A DNA stretch of 64,000 nucleotides from an uncultured Christensenella sp. (GTDB lineage: Bacteria; Bacillota; Clostridia; Christensenellales; Borkfalkiaceae), in the NCBI GenBank assembly GCA_910577555.1, contig CAJTLF010000004.1, forward strand, positions 61,722 through 125,721, given 5' to 3'. The notes under the pieces were generated by a model, which saw only the letters and a program-made list of their open reading frames with translations, did not search any database and was not told where the DNA came from. The position numbers were made by a program, and so were the translations under genes. Within the stretch, counting starts at the first letter, position 1, and every line of letters starts with the position of its first letter. Positions 16,749 through 25,400 of this stretch are shown one piece after another.

Positions 16749-17849
16749 ATGACTAATAAAGAATTTTTCAAAGCACTCGGCGATTTGGAAAGGGAAAAGG
16801 GAATCCCGCAGGAAGTATTCATCGAATCGCTCCAGAACGCTCTCGTCGCGGCATGCAAAAAGCAGTACGCGGGCGCGGCGGGTACTGTGGAAGTAAAGCT
16901 CAACCCCGAAAAGGAGAGCATAGATATCTACACCGTAAAAACCGTCGTCGAAGAAGTCGTCGACGACGAGAACGAAATCTCTCTCGAAGCCGCCCGCACT
17001 TTAAGAAAGAGCTATAAGCCCGGCGACTCAGTGCGCGAAAAACTCGTTCCCAAAGACTTCAGCCGTATCGCGGCGCAAACTGCAAAACAGGTAATTTTGC
17101 AAAAGCTCCACGAAACGGAACGCGACAAAGCTATGACCGAATTTGCCGATAAGGAAGGCGAACTCATCGTCGGCGTAGTCAGGAAAATAGACGCCAAAAA
17201 CGTTTACGTGGAAATAGGTAAGGGTCAGGTTGAAGGTCTCATGATGCCTTCCGACCAGGTCTCCGGCGAAACCTACGAAGTAAACGACAAAATAAAAGTT
17301 TTCGTAAAGCGCGTAAAGAGCGGCTTCCGCGGCGCGCAGGTGCTCGTTTCCCGTTCCGCGCCCGGTCTTGTCAAAAAGCTCTTCGAAGAAGAAGTGCCCG
17401 AAATCAAGCAGGGAACTGTAACCATCAAGGAAATCAGCCGTGAAGCGGGCGCAAGAACGAAAATCGCAATCTATTCCGAAGACGAGCGCGTAGACGCAAT
17501 CGGCGCGTGCGTCGGCAATAAGGGCGCGCGCGTAAACGCCGTCGTCGAAGAGTTAAAGGGCGAAAAAATCGACATCATTCCTTGGAGCGAAAATCCCCTT
17601 GAATTTATCGCAAAGGCGCTTTCTCCCGCAAAGGTAGTTTCGGTAACCCAGCTGGACGGCGAAAAAACGGCAATGGCAGTCGTTCCCGACGACAAGCTCT
17701 CGCTTGCAATCGGCAAGGACGGACAGAACGCAAGGCTTGCGGTAAGGCTCACGGGCTGGAAGATAGACGTAAAAAGTCAGTCCGCGGCTGAAAAGCTCGG
17801 CTTGAATTTCACCGAAGAATCGGAAGGAACAGAAGAAACGGAAGAGTAA
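16749..17849 (+). CDS. nusA: Transcription termination/antitermination factor NusA
   Basis: 366 residues, the length typical of Firmicutes NusA without the C-terminal acidic repeats. An N-terminal RNA polymerase binding domain (1-130) is followed by an S1 domain (about 135-200, EGELIVGVVRKIDAKNVYVEIG), then two KH domains with KISREAGARTKIAIYS, GACVGNKGARV and IGKDGQNARLAVRLTGWKID. ATG follows GGGAG. It binds RNA polymerase, modulates pausing and links transcription to ribosome maturation. Confidence 0.96.
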   Translation: MTNKEFFKALGDLEREKGIPQEVFIESLQNALVAACKKQYAGAAGTVEVKLNPEKESIDIYTVKTVVEEVVDDENEISLEAARTLRKSYKPGDSVREKLVPKDFSRIAAQTAKQVILQKLHETERDKAMTEFADKEGELIVGVVRKIDAKNVYVEIGKGQVEGLMMPSDQVSGETYEVNDKIKVFVKRVKSGFRGAQVLVSRSAPGLVKKLFEEEVPEIKQGTVTIKEISREAGARTKIAIYSEDERVDAIGACVGNKGARVNAVVEELKGEKIDIIPWSENPLEFIAKALSPAKVVSVTQLDGEKTAMAVVPDDKLSLAIGKDGQNARLAVRLTGWKIDVKSQSAAEKLGLNFTEESEGTEETEE

Positions 17850-17857
17850 TTTAAAGT

Positions 17858-18127
17858 ATGGCTGATAAAAAAATTCCGCTCAGAATGTGCATCTCGTGCC
17901 GCGAATTAAAGGAAAAACGCGGTATGCTCCGCATAGTAAAGGACGGCGAAGGTAAAATTTTCATCGATTTTTCTTCAAAAGCGTCGGGCAGGGGCGCGTA
18001 TATATGCAACGACCCCGAGTGCGTAAAAAGGTTAAAGCAGAAAAAGCTTTTAAACAAAACCTTTTCGTGCGCCGTGGAAGACGGGATTTATTCGGCGATA
18101 GAAAGGGAGTACTTTGGTAAAGAGTAA
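17858..18127 (+). CDS. rnpM: RNase P modulator RnpM (YlxR, DUF448)
   Basis: 89-residue YlxR-family protein. The signature PLRMCISCRELKEKRGMLRIV is followed by a conserved GRGAYICNDPECVKRL segment, giving two Cys pairs. Recent work on the Bacillus protein named it RnpM, a regulator of RNase P; in older annotation it is DUF448. It sits 8 bp after nusA, its usual place, and overlaps the next gene by 14 nt. Confidence 0.9.
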   Translation: MADKKIPLRMCISCRELKEKRGMLRIVKDGEGKIFIDFSSKASGRGAYICNDPECVKRLKQKKLLNKTFSCAVEDGIYSAIEREYFGKE

Positions 18128-18437
18128 AATTGATTCATACGTGGGTTTTTGTCTGCGTTCGCGTAAAATCGCACTCGGCTCGGGCGCGATAGACGCGTTG
18201 AAGGGCGGCGTATTTCTGTTGATAGCAGACGCAACCGCCGCAAAAAATTCGCAAAAACTCGCCGTTAAATTCAAAAACAGGTTTTCTTGCCCGCTCGTTT
18301 TGTGCAAATCGGGCTTTGAAACCTTGGTAAACAAGGGCGGTTGCAAAATCGCGGCTATTAAAGATTTGGAACTATCAAAGGCTATCCTTGCAAATCTTGA
18401 CGAAACTTTTGAATTATATTCCGGAGGCAACGTGTAA
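18114..18437 (+). CDS. ylxQ: YlxQ, L7Ae/L30e-family RNA-binding protein
   Basis: 107 residues with the L7Ae/L30e/Gadd45 fold pattern: GFCLRSRKIALGSGAIDALKGG, FLLIADATAAKNS and a C-terminal KIAAIKDLELSKAIL. TTG at 18114 is the likely start because AGGGAG lies 5 nt upstream inside rnpM and the first residues match the family. Members bind kink-turn RNA and may be accessory ribosomal proteins; the exact role is unsettled. It sits between rnpM and infB as in other Firmicutes. Confidence 0.85.
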   Translation: MVKSKIDSYVGFCLRSRKIALGSGAIDALKGGVFLLIADATAAKNSQKLAVKFKNRFSCPLVLCKSGFETLVNKGGCKIAAIKDLELSKAILANLDETFELYSGGNV

Positions 18438-18438
18438 T

Positions 18439-21024
18439 ATGGCAAAATACGAGAATATTGAAAATATAGGAAAATTAAAAGAAGGGCTTTTATCTCAGCT
18501 TTCAAAGCGTATCTCGGGCGCGGAAAAGTCGGCTTCCGAAATACTTAAAAAGCTCAACGATATGGAGTCCTTGGCGCGTCAGAAAAAGGCGGAAGAAGAA
18601 CTCGCCAAAAAAGCGGCGGCAGAGCTTGAGCAGAAAGCGGCGGAACAGCCCGCCGTCGAAGAACAGCCCGTAAAGAGCGAGCCCGCTCCCGCTCCCGCGC
18701 CTGCGCCCGTTGTTGCGGAAGAAAAACCCGTTAAAGCGGAAGAAGTAGTCGAAGCTCCCGCCCCCGCCGTCGAAGAACAGCCCGTAAAGAGCGAGCCCGC
18801 TCCCGCCCCTGCGCCCGTTGTTGCGGAAGAAAAACCCGCAAAGCAGGAAGAAAAGAAGACTCCTTCATTCATAGTAAGGCGCATAGACCCCAGTCAGATT
18901 AGCGGTATGCGCCCGCAACGCTCCGAAAACAAAACGTTTATAAACCGCGACACCCGCCCGCAGAAGCCCCATAACGGTCAACAGCGTCCCGCGGGTGGAC
19001 AGTCCCGTCCTGCGGCAGGCGGCGTTGCCCGCTTTGCTCCCGCACCCGCTCCCGTAGCGGCGGCTAAGGGCAAAAACTTCGGACCGGATAAGAAAAAACA
19101 GAGCTTTGAAAAGACTTATATCGAAAAGGATAAGCGCACCATAAACAAGCGCGCGCTCGTAAAACAGCAGGGCGCAAGCATATCCGACTTCGACGAAAAT
19201 AAGAGCGGTTACAGAAAATTAAGGGTCAAAAAGGATAAGCAGAAATCCGTTCAGACGGTTAAAATCGAACGCGCGGTAGTAACTACCGACGATATCCCCA
19301 TCAAGTCGCTTTCCGAAAAAATCGGCGTAACCGCAACGGTCATAGTAAACCGGCTCTTCAAGGAAGGTGTTATGACCAACGTAAACGGCTCAATCGACTA
19401 CGATACCGCCGCGCTCCTTGCGGCAGACTTCGGCGTAGAGCTCGAATACAAGCCCGAAAAGACGGCGGAAGAAGTTCTCTTCGAACAGCAGGCGGACACG
19501 GTTGAAGAAATCGAAAAGTTAGTACCCCGCGCACCAGTCGTAACGGTTATGGGTCACGTAGACCACGGCAAAACTTCGCTTTTGGACTATATCCGCAAAT
19601 CGAAGGTCACCGCAGGCGAAGCGGGCGGAATAACCCAGCACATCGGCGCATATACCGTTAAGGTAGGAGATAAGGGCATAACCTTTATCGATACCCCCGG
19701 TCACGAAGCGTTCACCGCAATGCGCGCGCGCGGCGCACAGGTAACCGATATAGTTATTCTGGTCGTCGCCGCAGACGACGGCATAATGCCGCAGACGGTT
19801 GAAGCTATCAGCCACGCAAAGGCGGCGGGCGTAGAAATTATCGTCGCCGTAAACAAGATAGACAAGGTAGGCGCAAACGTCGACAAAATCAAGCAGGATT
19901 TAATGCGTTACGAAATTTTCCCCGAAGATTACGGCGGCAAAACGGTAGTATGCCCCATTTCCTGTAAAACGGGCGAAGGTATCGACAACCTTCTCGACAG
20001 CCTTATTCTCATTGCCGAAATGAAAGACTTGCTCGCCAATCCCGAAAAGGAAGCGCGCGGCATAATCATAGAAGCCCGTCTCGATAAGGGCAAGGGTCCA
20101 GTAGCAACCGTACTCGTGCAGAACGGTACCTTGCACACGGGCGACAACATAATTTCGGGTCTTACGATGGGTAAGGTCCGCGCCATGATAGACGATACGG
20201 GCAAAACCGTAAAGCAAGCAGGACCTTCCATGGCGGTAAACGTACTCGGTTTCGAAGAAGTTCCCAACTCGGGCGACACCATAAACGCCGTTTCTCAGGC
20301 GCTTATGAAACAGGTATTGTCCGAAAGAAAGGACAAAATCAGTATCGAAAAGACCAAGTCGCTTAAAAATCTCGACTTCAACGAAGCGTTCGGCGAGCTT
20401 CCCGACAGCGAGCTTAAATATCTCAATCTCATCATAAAGGGCGACGTGCAGGGCTCGGTCGAAGCAGTAAAACAGTCGGTATTGAAGCTTTCCAACGAAG
20501 AAGTTCAGATTAAAGTCATTCACAGCGCGGCGGGCGCGGTAACCGAAACGGACGTAATGCTCGCAGAAAGCGCGAACGCAATGATACTCTGCTTTAACGT
20601 GCGCCCCGACGCAAAGGCGAAAACCCTTGCCGAGCGCAGTAAGGTAGACGTAAGAACCTACCGCATAATTTACGAGCTTCTCGACGATATCGAGCGCGCT
20701 CTCAAAGGTATGCGCACGCCCAAATATCAGGACGTTCTTCTCGGCAAGTGCGAAGTCCGCCAGACGTTCAAAATCACGGGCGCGGGCAATATCGCGGGCT
20801 GTTACGTACTCGACGGCAAAATCGTACGCGGCGGCAAGCTCCGTATATACCGCGAAGATATTCTCATCGTCGAAGGCGGCGTAAGACAGCTCAAACGCTT
20901 TAAGGACGACGTAAAGGAAGTAGCTGCGGGCTTCGAATGCGGTTGCGCGATTGAAGGTTTTAACGATATAAAAATCGGCGATATTATAGAGTGCTATCAG
21001 GTAGAAGAAATCAAGCAGGATTAA
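18439..21024 (+). CDS. infB: Translation initiation factor IF-2
   Basis: 861 residues. The start ATG 18439 follows CCGGAGG; an upstream in-frame ATG lies inside ylxQ. Residues 1-280 form a low-complexity Glu/Lys/Pro/Ala linker that holds a duplicated segment of about 35 residues (EEQPVKSEPAPAP ... VVAEEKP). The IF2_N region (TTDDIPIKSLSEKIGVTATV) precedes the GTPase with G1 GHVDHGKT (372-379), G3 DTPGHEAF and G4 NKID, then domains II, III and IV (ARTP-like GMRTPKYQDVLLGKCEVRQ). It places fMet-tRNA on the 30S subunit. Confidence 0.96.
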   Translation: MAKYENIENIGKLKEGLLSQLSKRISGAEKSASEILKKLNDMESLARQKKAEEELAKKAAAELEQKAAEQPAVEEQPVKSEPAPAPAPAPVVAEEKPVKAEEVVEAPAPAVEEQPVKSEPAPAPAPVVAEEKPAKQEEKKTPSFIVRRIDPSQISGMRPQRSENKTFINRDTRPQKPHNGQQRPAGGQSRPAAGGVARFAPAPAPVAAAKGKNFGPDKKKQSFEKTYIEKDKRTINKRALVKQQGASISDFDENKSGYRKLRVKKDKQKSVQTVKIERAVVTTDDIPIKSLSEKIGVTATVIVNRLFKEGVMTNVNGSIDYDTAALLAADFGVELEYKPEKTAEEVLFEQQADTVEEIEKLVPRAPVVTVMGHVDHGKTSLLDYIRKSKVTAGEAGGITQHIGAYTVKVGDKGITFIDTPGHEAFTAMRARGAQVTDIVILVVAADDGIMPQTVEAISHAKAAGVEIIVAVNKIDKVGANVDKIKQDLMRYEIFPEDYGGKTVVCPISCKTGEGIDNLLDSLILIAEMKDLLANPEKEARGIIIEARLDKGKGPVATVLVQNGTLHTGDNIISGLTMGKVRAMIDDTGKTVKQAGPSMAVNVLGFEEVPNSGDTINAVSQALMKQVLSERKDKISIEKTKSLKNLDFNEAFGELPDSELKYLNLIIKGDVQGSVEAVKQSVLKLSNEEVQIKVIHSAAGAVTETDVMLAESANAMILCFNVRPDAKAKTLAERSKVDVRTYRIIYELLDDIERALKGMRTPKYQDVLLGKCEVRQTFKITGAGNIAGCYVLDGKIVRGGKLRIYREDILIVEGGVRQLKRFKDDVKEVAAGFECGCAIEGFNDIKIGDIIECYQVEEIKQD
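18652..18850 (+). repeat. In-frame tandem duplication in the infB linker
   Basis: A segment starting GCCGTCGAAGAACAG at 18652 recurs at 18766 (offset 114 bp) and runs for roughly 85-90 bp, with a 6-bp length difference in an Ala-Pro run. It encodes the repeated EEQPVKSEPAPAP ... EEKP unit. The near identity at DNA level points to a recent duplication in the disordered linker. Confidence 0.85.
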
Positions 21025-21025
21025 A

Positions 21026-21388
21026 ATGAAAGGAATGAGAACGGAACGCCTTGCTGGCGAATTTCAAAAGGAAATATATTCGGCGATAACGGGCAGACTT
21101 CGTTTCGAGTTCCCGCAGTTATCCCCTATAATCAGCGTAACGGCGGTAGACGTCGCGCCCGATTTAAAGAGCGCGAAGGTGTATATCAGCATATTCGACA
21201 CCGACGAACAGCGCAAAAACGAGTCTTACTCGATAATCAGCCAAAACGCGGGTCTTATCCGCCACGAGCTTTCAAAGGTAATGCAAATAAGAACTGTACC
21301 CGAACTGCGCTTTAAAAAGGACGGCAGTATGGAGTACGGCGAAAAAATCGATAAAATTCTGTCCGATTTGGAAAAAGATGAAAAATAA
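21026..21388 (+). CDS. rbfA: Ribosome-binding factor A
   Basis: 120-residue RbfA for late 30S maturation. It begins RTERLAGEFQKEIYSAIT and keeps the KH-type core ISVTAVDVAPDLKSAKVYISIF and LRHE-like IRHELSKVMQIRTVPELRFKKD. It starts one base after the infB stop and overlaps nrnA by 11 nt, so it belongs to the infB operon. Confidence 0.94.
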   Translation: MKGMRTERLAGEFQKEIYSAITGRLRFEFPQLSPIISVTAVDVAPDLKSAKVYISIFDTDEQRKNESYSIISQNAGLIRHELSKVMQIRTVPELRFKKDGSMEYGEKIDKILSDLEKDEK

Positions 21389-22340
21389 CTCCGTAGAAGA
21401 AATTACCGAAAAATTAAAAAATTGCAGGGTTGCGGCAATATTCTGCCACGTCCGCCCCGACGGCGACACGCTCGGCAGCGGTCTCGCGCTCTGCGCCGCG
21501 CTCAGAAAGGCGGGTAAATCCGCGCACGTTTTCTGCGAAGACCCCGTGCCCGAAAAGTTTCACTTTCTTCCCGCGGCAAAAACGGTAAAATCCCAACTTT
21601 CGGACGATAATTTCGATATTTTAATCACCGTAGACTGCGCCGATATCCAGCGTCTCGGCTCGTTCTCGAAGTATTTTTCAAAGTTCAGGGGCGTCACCGT
21701 AAATATCGACCATCACGTGTCAAACGAAGGATATGCAGGGGTCAATCTGGTAAAAGTCTGCCCCGCCACCTGCCAGATAATGACGGGTATTCTCAAAAAC
21801 TCGGGCTTTCCCGTCGATAAGGAAGTATCCGACCTTTTAATGCTCGGTCTCATCACCGACAGCGGCAACTTCACCCACCTTGACGTAACCGCGGAAACGT
21901 ACGAAACCGCGGCATATCTAAGGGGCAACGGCGCGGATATGCACTCAATCAACTACGAAATGTACGGCCGCCAGAGCAAGCCGCGCGCCCTTTTATACGG
22001 AATAGCGGCAAGCGGACTTAAATTCGCGCTCGACGACAAATTCGCATATATAACGGTAACCCGCGCCGATATGGAAAAAGCGGGCGCTGACGGCGCGTCT
22101 ACCGAAGGCTTCGTAGACCTGCCGCTGTCGGTAGACGGCGTGGAAGTAGCCGCGTCTGTTCTCGAATTTAAAGACAACCAGTACAAAGTTTCGTTAAGGA
22201 GTAAGGGCAGGGTAAACGTAAGCTCTCTCGCCGCGGGCTTCGGCGGCGGCGGTCACGTACTCGCAAGCGGCTGTATGATTTTCGGCAGCCTTGAAGAAGT
22301 ACTCGACAAGCTCACATACGCCGTGTATCAGAACTTATGA
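21378..22340 (+). CDS. nrnA: DHH-family nanoRNase / pAp phosphatase NrnA
   Basis: 320 residues, the length of Bacillus NrnA, which degrades 2-5 nt RNA and dephosphorylates pAp with Mn. DHH motif I HVRPDGDTLGS (about 24-34), the Asp in ILITVDCAD, motif III NIDHHVSN (about 110), motif IV GLITDSGNFTH and the DHHA1 end GFGGGGHVLASG are all intact. It overlaps rbfA by 11 nt and truB by 4 nt, so translational coupling is likely. The rbfA-nrnA-truB order is common in Clostridia. Confidence 0.92.
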   Translation: MKNNSVEEITEKLKNCRVAAIFCHVRPDGDTLGSGLALCAALRKAGKSAHVFCEDPVPEKFHFLPAAKTVKSQLSDDNFDILITVDCADIQRLGSFSKYFSKFRGVTVNIDHHVSNEGYAGVNLVKVCPATCQIMTGILKNSGFPVDKEVSDLLMLGLITDSGNFTHLDVTAETYETAAYLRGNGADMHSINYEMYGRQSKPRALLYGIAASGLKFALDDKFAYITVTRADMEKAGADGASTEGFVDLPLSVDGVEVAASVLEFKDNQYKVSLRSKGRVNVSSLAAGFGGGGHVLASGCMIFGSLEEVLDKLTYAVYQNL

Positions 22341-23179
22341 CGGGCTTCATTTGCGTAAACAAATCAAAGGGCGTAAGCTCCGCAAAGGAAGTTGCGGCAA
22401 TCAAACGGCTCACAGGCACGCCCTGCGGACATATGGGTACGCTCGACCCCATGGCGGACGGCGTTCTTCCCGTTGCCATCGGCAACGCCGCGCGCCTGTT
22501 CGACTATATGCTCGATAAGCGCAAAAAATACTCCGCAAAATTCCGTTTCGGCGTCGATAGCGACACGCTCGACACCACGGGCTTAGTAACCGAAAATATG
22601 GGATTAGTCCCCGAATATGCCCAAGTTAACGCGGTTTTGCACAAGTTCATAGGCGAAATTTCACAGGTTCCGCCAAGGTACAGCGCAAAGAACGTGGCGG
22701 GCGTGCGCGGCTACCGTCTTGCCCGCGCGGGCGTGGATTTCGAACTCCCGCCCAAAACGGTAAAAATTTATTCTTTAAAAGTAACCGAACGGCTCGGCGA
22801 CGAATATTCCTTTGAAATAGAGTGCGGCGGCGGCACGTATATCCGCTCGCTTGCCCGCGATATCGCAAAAGAACTCGGCACGCACGCCGTAATGAGCGCG
22901 CTCACCCGAACGCAGAGCGGTCCGTTCACTATTGACAACTCGGTAAAAACCGAAACGCTTACTACGGAAAATATAAACGAATTTATAATTCCAACGGACA
23001 GCGTTTTGCCGTTAGACAGCATATATGCGCAGGGCAAAACGGCTTTCAAACTCTTCAACGGTCTTTCCGTTCCGTGCGACAAGGCGGACGGCGTTTATAA
23101 AATTTATAAAGACGGCGACTTCTACGGCTTAGCCGAAGTCAATAAATCTCTTTTAAAGGTAAGGACGAAGTTATGTTAG
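22337..23179 (+). CDS. truB: tRNA pseudouridine-55 synthase TruB
   Basis: 280 residues. It makes pseudouridine 55 in the T loop of tRNAs. FICVNKSKGVSS, HMGTLDPMADGVLPVAIGNAAR with the catalytic Asp in GTLDP, KKYSAKFRFG, QVPPRYSAKNVAG and GGGTYIRSLARDI are family signatures. It overlaps nrnA (ATGA) and the start of ribF by 7 nt. Confidence 0.94.
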   Translation: MTGFICVNKSKGVSSAKEVAAIKRLTGTPCGHMGTLDPMADGVLPVAIGNAARLFDYMLDKRKKYSAKFRFGVDSDTLDTTGLVTENMGLVPEYAQVNAVLHKFIGEISQVPPRYSAKNVAGVRGYRLARAGVDFELPPKTVKIYSLKVTERLGDEYSFEIECGGGTYIRSLARDIAKELGTHAVMSALTRTQSGPFTIDNSVKTETLTTENINEFIIPTDSVLPLDSIYAQGKTAFKLFNGLSVPCDKADGVYKIYKDGDFYGLAEVNKSLLKVRTKLC

Positions 23180-24519
23180 AAATCATCAATTACGGAGAAG
23201 GCGAATACGATTTTCCCTGTCTGCTCGTTCTGGGCTGCTTCGACGGACTGCATATCGGTCATGCCGAGCTTCTCAAAAAAGCCAAATTGCAGGCGAAAAT
23301 AAACGGTCTCGATTTGGGCGTAATGCTCTTTGCCGACGGCAAGGGCGGAAAACAGCTCTTTTCGTTCGATGAAAGGGTTGCGCTTTTGGAACAGTACAAC
23401 GTTAAATTCGTGCTTAAAGTCAACTTCGACGACGAGTTTAAAAAGATTAAACCGCTCGACTTTCTCGCTTGCCTTGAAGAAAAGCTCAACTTAAAAGCGT
23501 ATATGAGCGGTAAAGACTTCCGCTTCGGCAACGGCAAAAAGGGCAAGGCGTCCACGCTCAAGTCCTACGCCGACGACGAAGAAAATTCCGTCTGGTATAT
23601 GTCCGTTAAAGACGTAACCTACGGCGACGAAAAAGTCAGCACCACCCGAATAAAAGAGCTGCTGGAAAAGGGCGAAGTAAAGCTTGCCGCAGACCTTCTC
23701 GGCAGGAACTATTCTGTCAGCGGCACGGTAATCCACGGCGCGGACAGGGGCGGTAAGATAATCGGCTATCCCACGCTCAACGTACGCTATGGCGAAGACA
23801 AATATCCCGTAAAGCACGGCGTATATAAAGTAAAATGCGCAGTGGGCGGCGTCGAATATTTCGGCATCGCAAATTACGGCGCAAGACCCACCTTCGACGA
23901 GAACGACCCCGTTCTGGAGGTATATCTCGACAATTTCAGCGGCGAGCATTACGACGAAACGGTTACGGTAGAGTTTTTGGACTATATCAGGGATATACAA
24001 AAATTTGAAAACGCGGAAGCGCTTGCCGCACAGCTCTCAAAGGATATTCTGTGCGTAACGGACGGAGCGTCCGCAGAGCTTGCGGTAGCAAACGCCGACG
24101 AGCAAACGCCCGCTCAACTTTCCGGACAGTCCGTGGACGACGACTTTGAAACCGAGCTTTCCGAAACGGTCGAAGAAGTATCCGAAACTCAGACCGAGCT
24201 TGCAGAAGAACCCGTTGCAAACGAAACGGAACAACCCGCCGAAACGGAAACGGAAACCGGACAGCCTACCACTATCGAAACGGAAGAACAGGTTGAAACG
24301 GTAACAGAAGAAACCGAAACGGAAGATAATTCCGATATCCCCACCGTGCAGGCAATTTTAGAAGAAGTATCCGAAACTCAGACCGAGCTTGCAGAGCAAC
24401 CCGTTGCAAACGAAACGGAACAACCCGCCGAAACGGAAACGGAAACCGAACAGCCTACCACTATCGAAACGGAAGAACAGCCCGAAATACAACCCGAAAG
24501 CGGCGAAAACAATGATTAA
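23173..24519 (+). CDS. ribF: Riboflavin kinase / FAD synthetase RibF with acidic repeat tail
   Basis: 448 residues against about 300 for the family. The N-terminal nucleotidyltransferase has GCFDGLHIGH (21-30), FRFGNGKKG and VSTTRIKELL. The kinase domain has GADRGGKIIGYPTLNV, GVYKVKC and the catalytic region VLEVYLDNFSGEHYDETVTVEFLDYIR. From about residue 295 follows a tail of about 150 residues rich in Glu and Thr with no RibF homology. It holds a 40-residue unit twice (EEVSETQTELAE ... PTTIETEEQ), encoded at 24172-24291 and 24361-24480. The tail looks disordered and cytosolic; its role is unknown. The protein makes FMN and FAD. Confidence 0.9.
   Translation: MLEIINYGEGEYDFPCLLVLGCFDGLHIGHAELLKKAKLQAKINGLDLGVMLFADGKGGKQLFSFDERVALLEQYNVKFVLKVNFDDEFKKIKPLDFLACLEEKLNLKAYMSGKDFRFGNGKKGKASTLKSYADDEENSVWYMSVKDVTYGDEKVSTTRIKELLEKGEVKLAADLLGRNYSVSGTVIHGADRGGKIIGYPTLNVRYGEDKYPVKHGVYKVKCAVGGVEYFGIANYGARPTFDENDPVLEVYLDNFSGEHYDETVTVEFLDYIRDIQKFENAEALAAQLSKDILCVTDGASAELAVANADEQTPAQLSGQSVDDDFETELSETVEEVSETQTELAEEPVANETEQPAETETETGQPTTIETEEQVETVTEETETEDNSDIPTVQAILEEVSETQTELAEQPVANETEQPAETETETEQPTTIETEEQPEIQPESGENND
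24172..24480 (+). repeat. 120-bp direct repeat inside ribF (two copies)
   Basis: Copies at 24172-24291 and 24361-24480 are nearly identical over 120 bp and lie 189 bp apart start to start, both in frame. They encode the duplicated EVSETQTELAE unit of the RibF tail. Near identity suggests a young duplication that is prone to length change. Confidence 0.9.
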
Positions 24520-25363
24520 ATTCGGACCGAGCGGCAACTCGCAGGCGTTTTACGACGCAGGTTATAAGCATAGCGAGCAATCGGCAAAATTTTGTAAGGA
24601 TTTGGGGCTGGATTGCTTTGAATATTCGTTCGGCAGAGGCGTATCCGTTTCGGAAGGCAAGGCGATAAGCATCGGCGACGCGTTCAGAGAAAACGGAGTC
24701 GAAATAAGCGTTCACGCGCCTTACTTTATAAATTTCGCCAATCCCGACGACGAAATGGCGCAAAAGTCTTATAACTACGTTTTGGACAGCGCAAGGGCGT
24801 TAAAGCTTATGCAGGGCGAGCGCGTGGTTTTCCACCCCGCCGCGCAGGGCAAGGACGACAGGGAAACGGCGGTTAAAAGAACTTCCGAACGGCTTAAAAT
24901 TCTCCGCGATTATATCTATCTCAACGGCTACGAAAATTTAAAGTTCTGCCCCGAAACTATGGGCAAGCTCGCTCAGATAGGCACTTTGGAAGAAGTGGTC
25001 GCATTCTGTAAAATAGATAATTGCTTCGTTCCCGCAATCGACTTCGGGCATATCAACGCCCGCGAGCAGGGCAGTTTAAAGACGGTAAACGACTTCAAGT
25101 CCCGCCTTGAATATATGATAGCCGAACTCGGCTACGAAAGGGTAAAGCATTTCCACGTGCATTTCTCGAAAATAATGTACGGCGCAAAGGGCGAAATAAA
25201 ACATCTCACCTTTAAAGACTGTGAGTACGGACCCGAGTTCGAACCCTTGGCAATCGCCTTGAAAGAGCTTAAATTAGAGCCGTATATAGTCAGCGAATCG
25301 GCCGGAACGCAGTCGGACGACGCGGTTGCAATGAAACGCATATATAAAGCTGTTGACATATAA
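24512..25363 (+). CDS. TIM-barrel protein related to endonuclease IV
   Basis: 283 residues of the AP endonuclease 2 / sugar-isomerase TIM-barrel superfamily. The order IKFGPSGNS, ISVHAPYFINFA, RVVFHPAAQG, FCPETMGKLAQIGTLEE, VPAIDFGHINA, KHFHVHFSK and IVSESAG follows Nfo closely, including metal-ligand positions His, His, Glu, Asp, His, His and Glu. It is somewhat divergent from true endonuclease IV, so AP-site repair is likely but not certain. ATG 24512 overlaps the ribF stop by 8 nt. A strong promoter for the next operon lies in its last codons. Confidence 0.75.
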   Translation: MIKFGPSGNSQAFYDAGYKHSEQSAKFCKDLGLDCFEYSFGRGVSVSEGKAISIGDAFRENGVEISVHAPYFINFANPDDEMAQKSYNYVLDSARALKLMQGERVVFHPAAQGKDDRETAVKRTSERLKILRDYIYLNGYENLKFCPETMGKLAQIGTLEEVVAFCKIDNCFVPAIDFGHINAREQGSLKTVNDFKSRLEYMIAELGYERVKHFHVHFSKIMYGAKGEIKHLTFKDCEYGPEFEPLAIALKELKLEPYIVSESAGTQSDDAVAMKRIYKAVDI

Positions 25364-25381
25364 AGGCAAATTTGATATAAT
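25353..25381 (+). promoter_or_regulatory. Consensus promoter for pepP-efp-dtd
   Basis: TTGACA (25353-25358), 17 bp, TATAAT (25376-25381): a perfect consensus housekeeping promoter. It overlaps the 3' end of the TIM-barrel gene and starts about 12 bp upstream of the pepP Shine-Dalgarno GAAGGTGG. Confidence 0.85.
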
Positions 25382-25400
25382 ATTACGATAGAAGGTGGTT

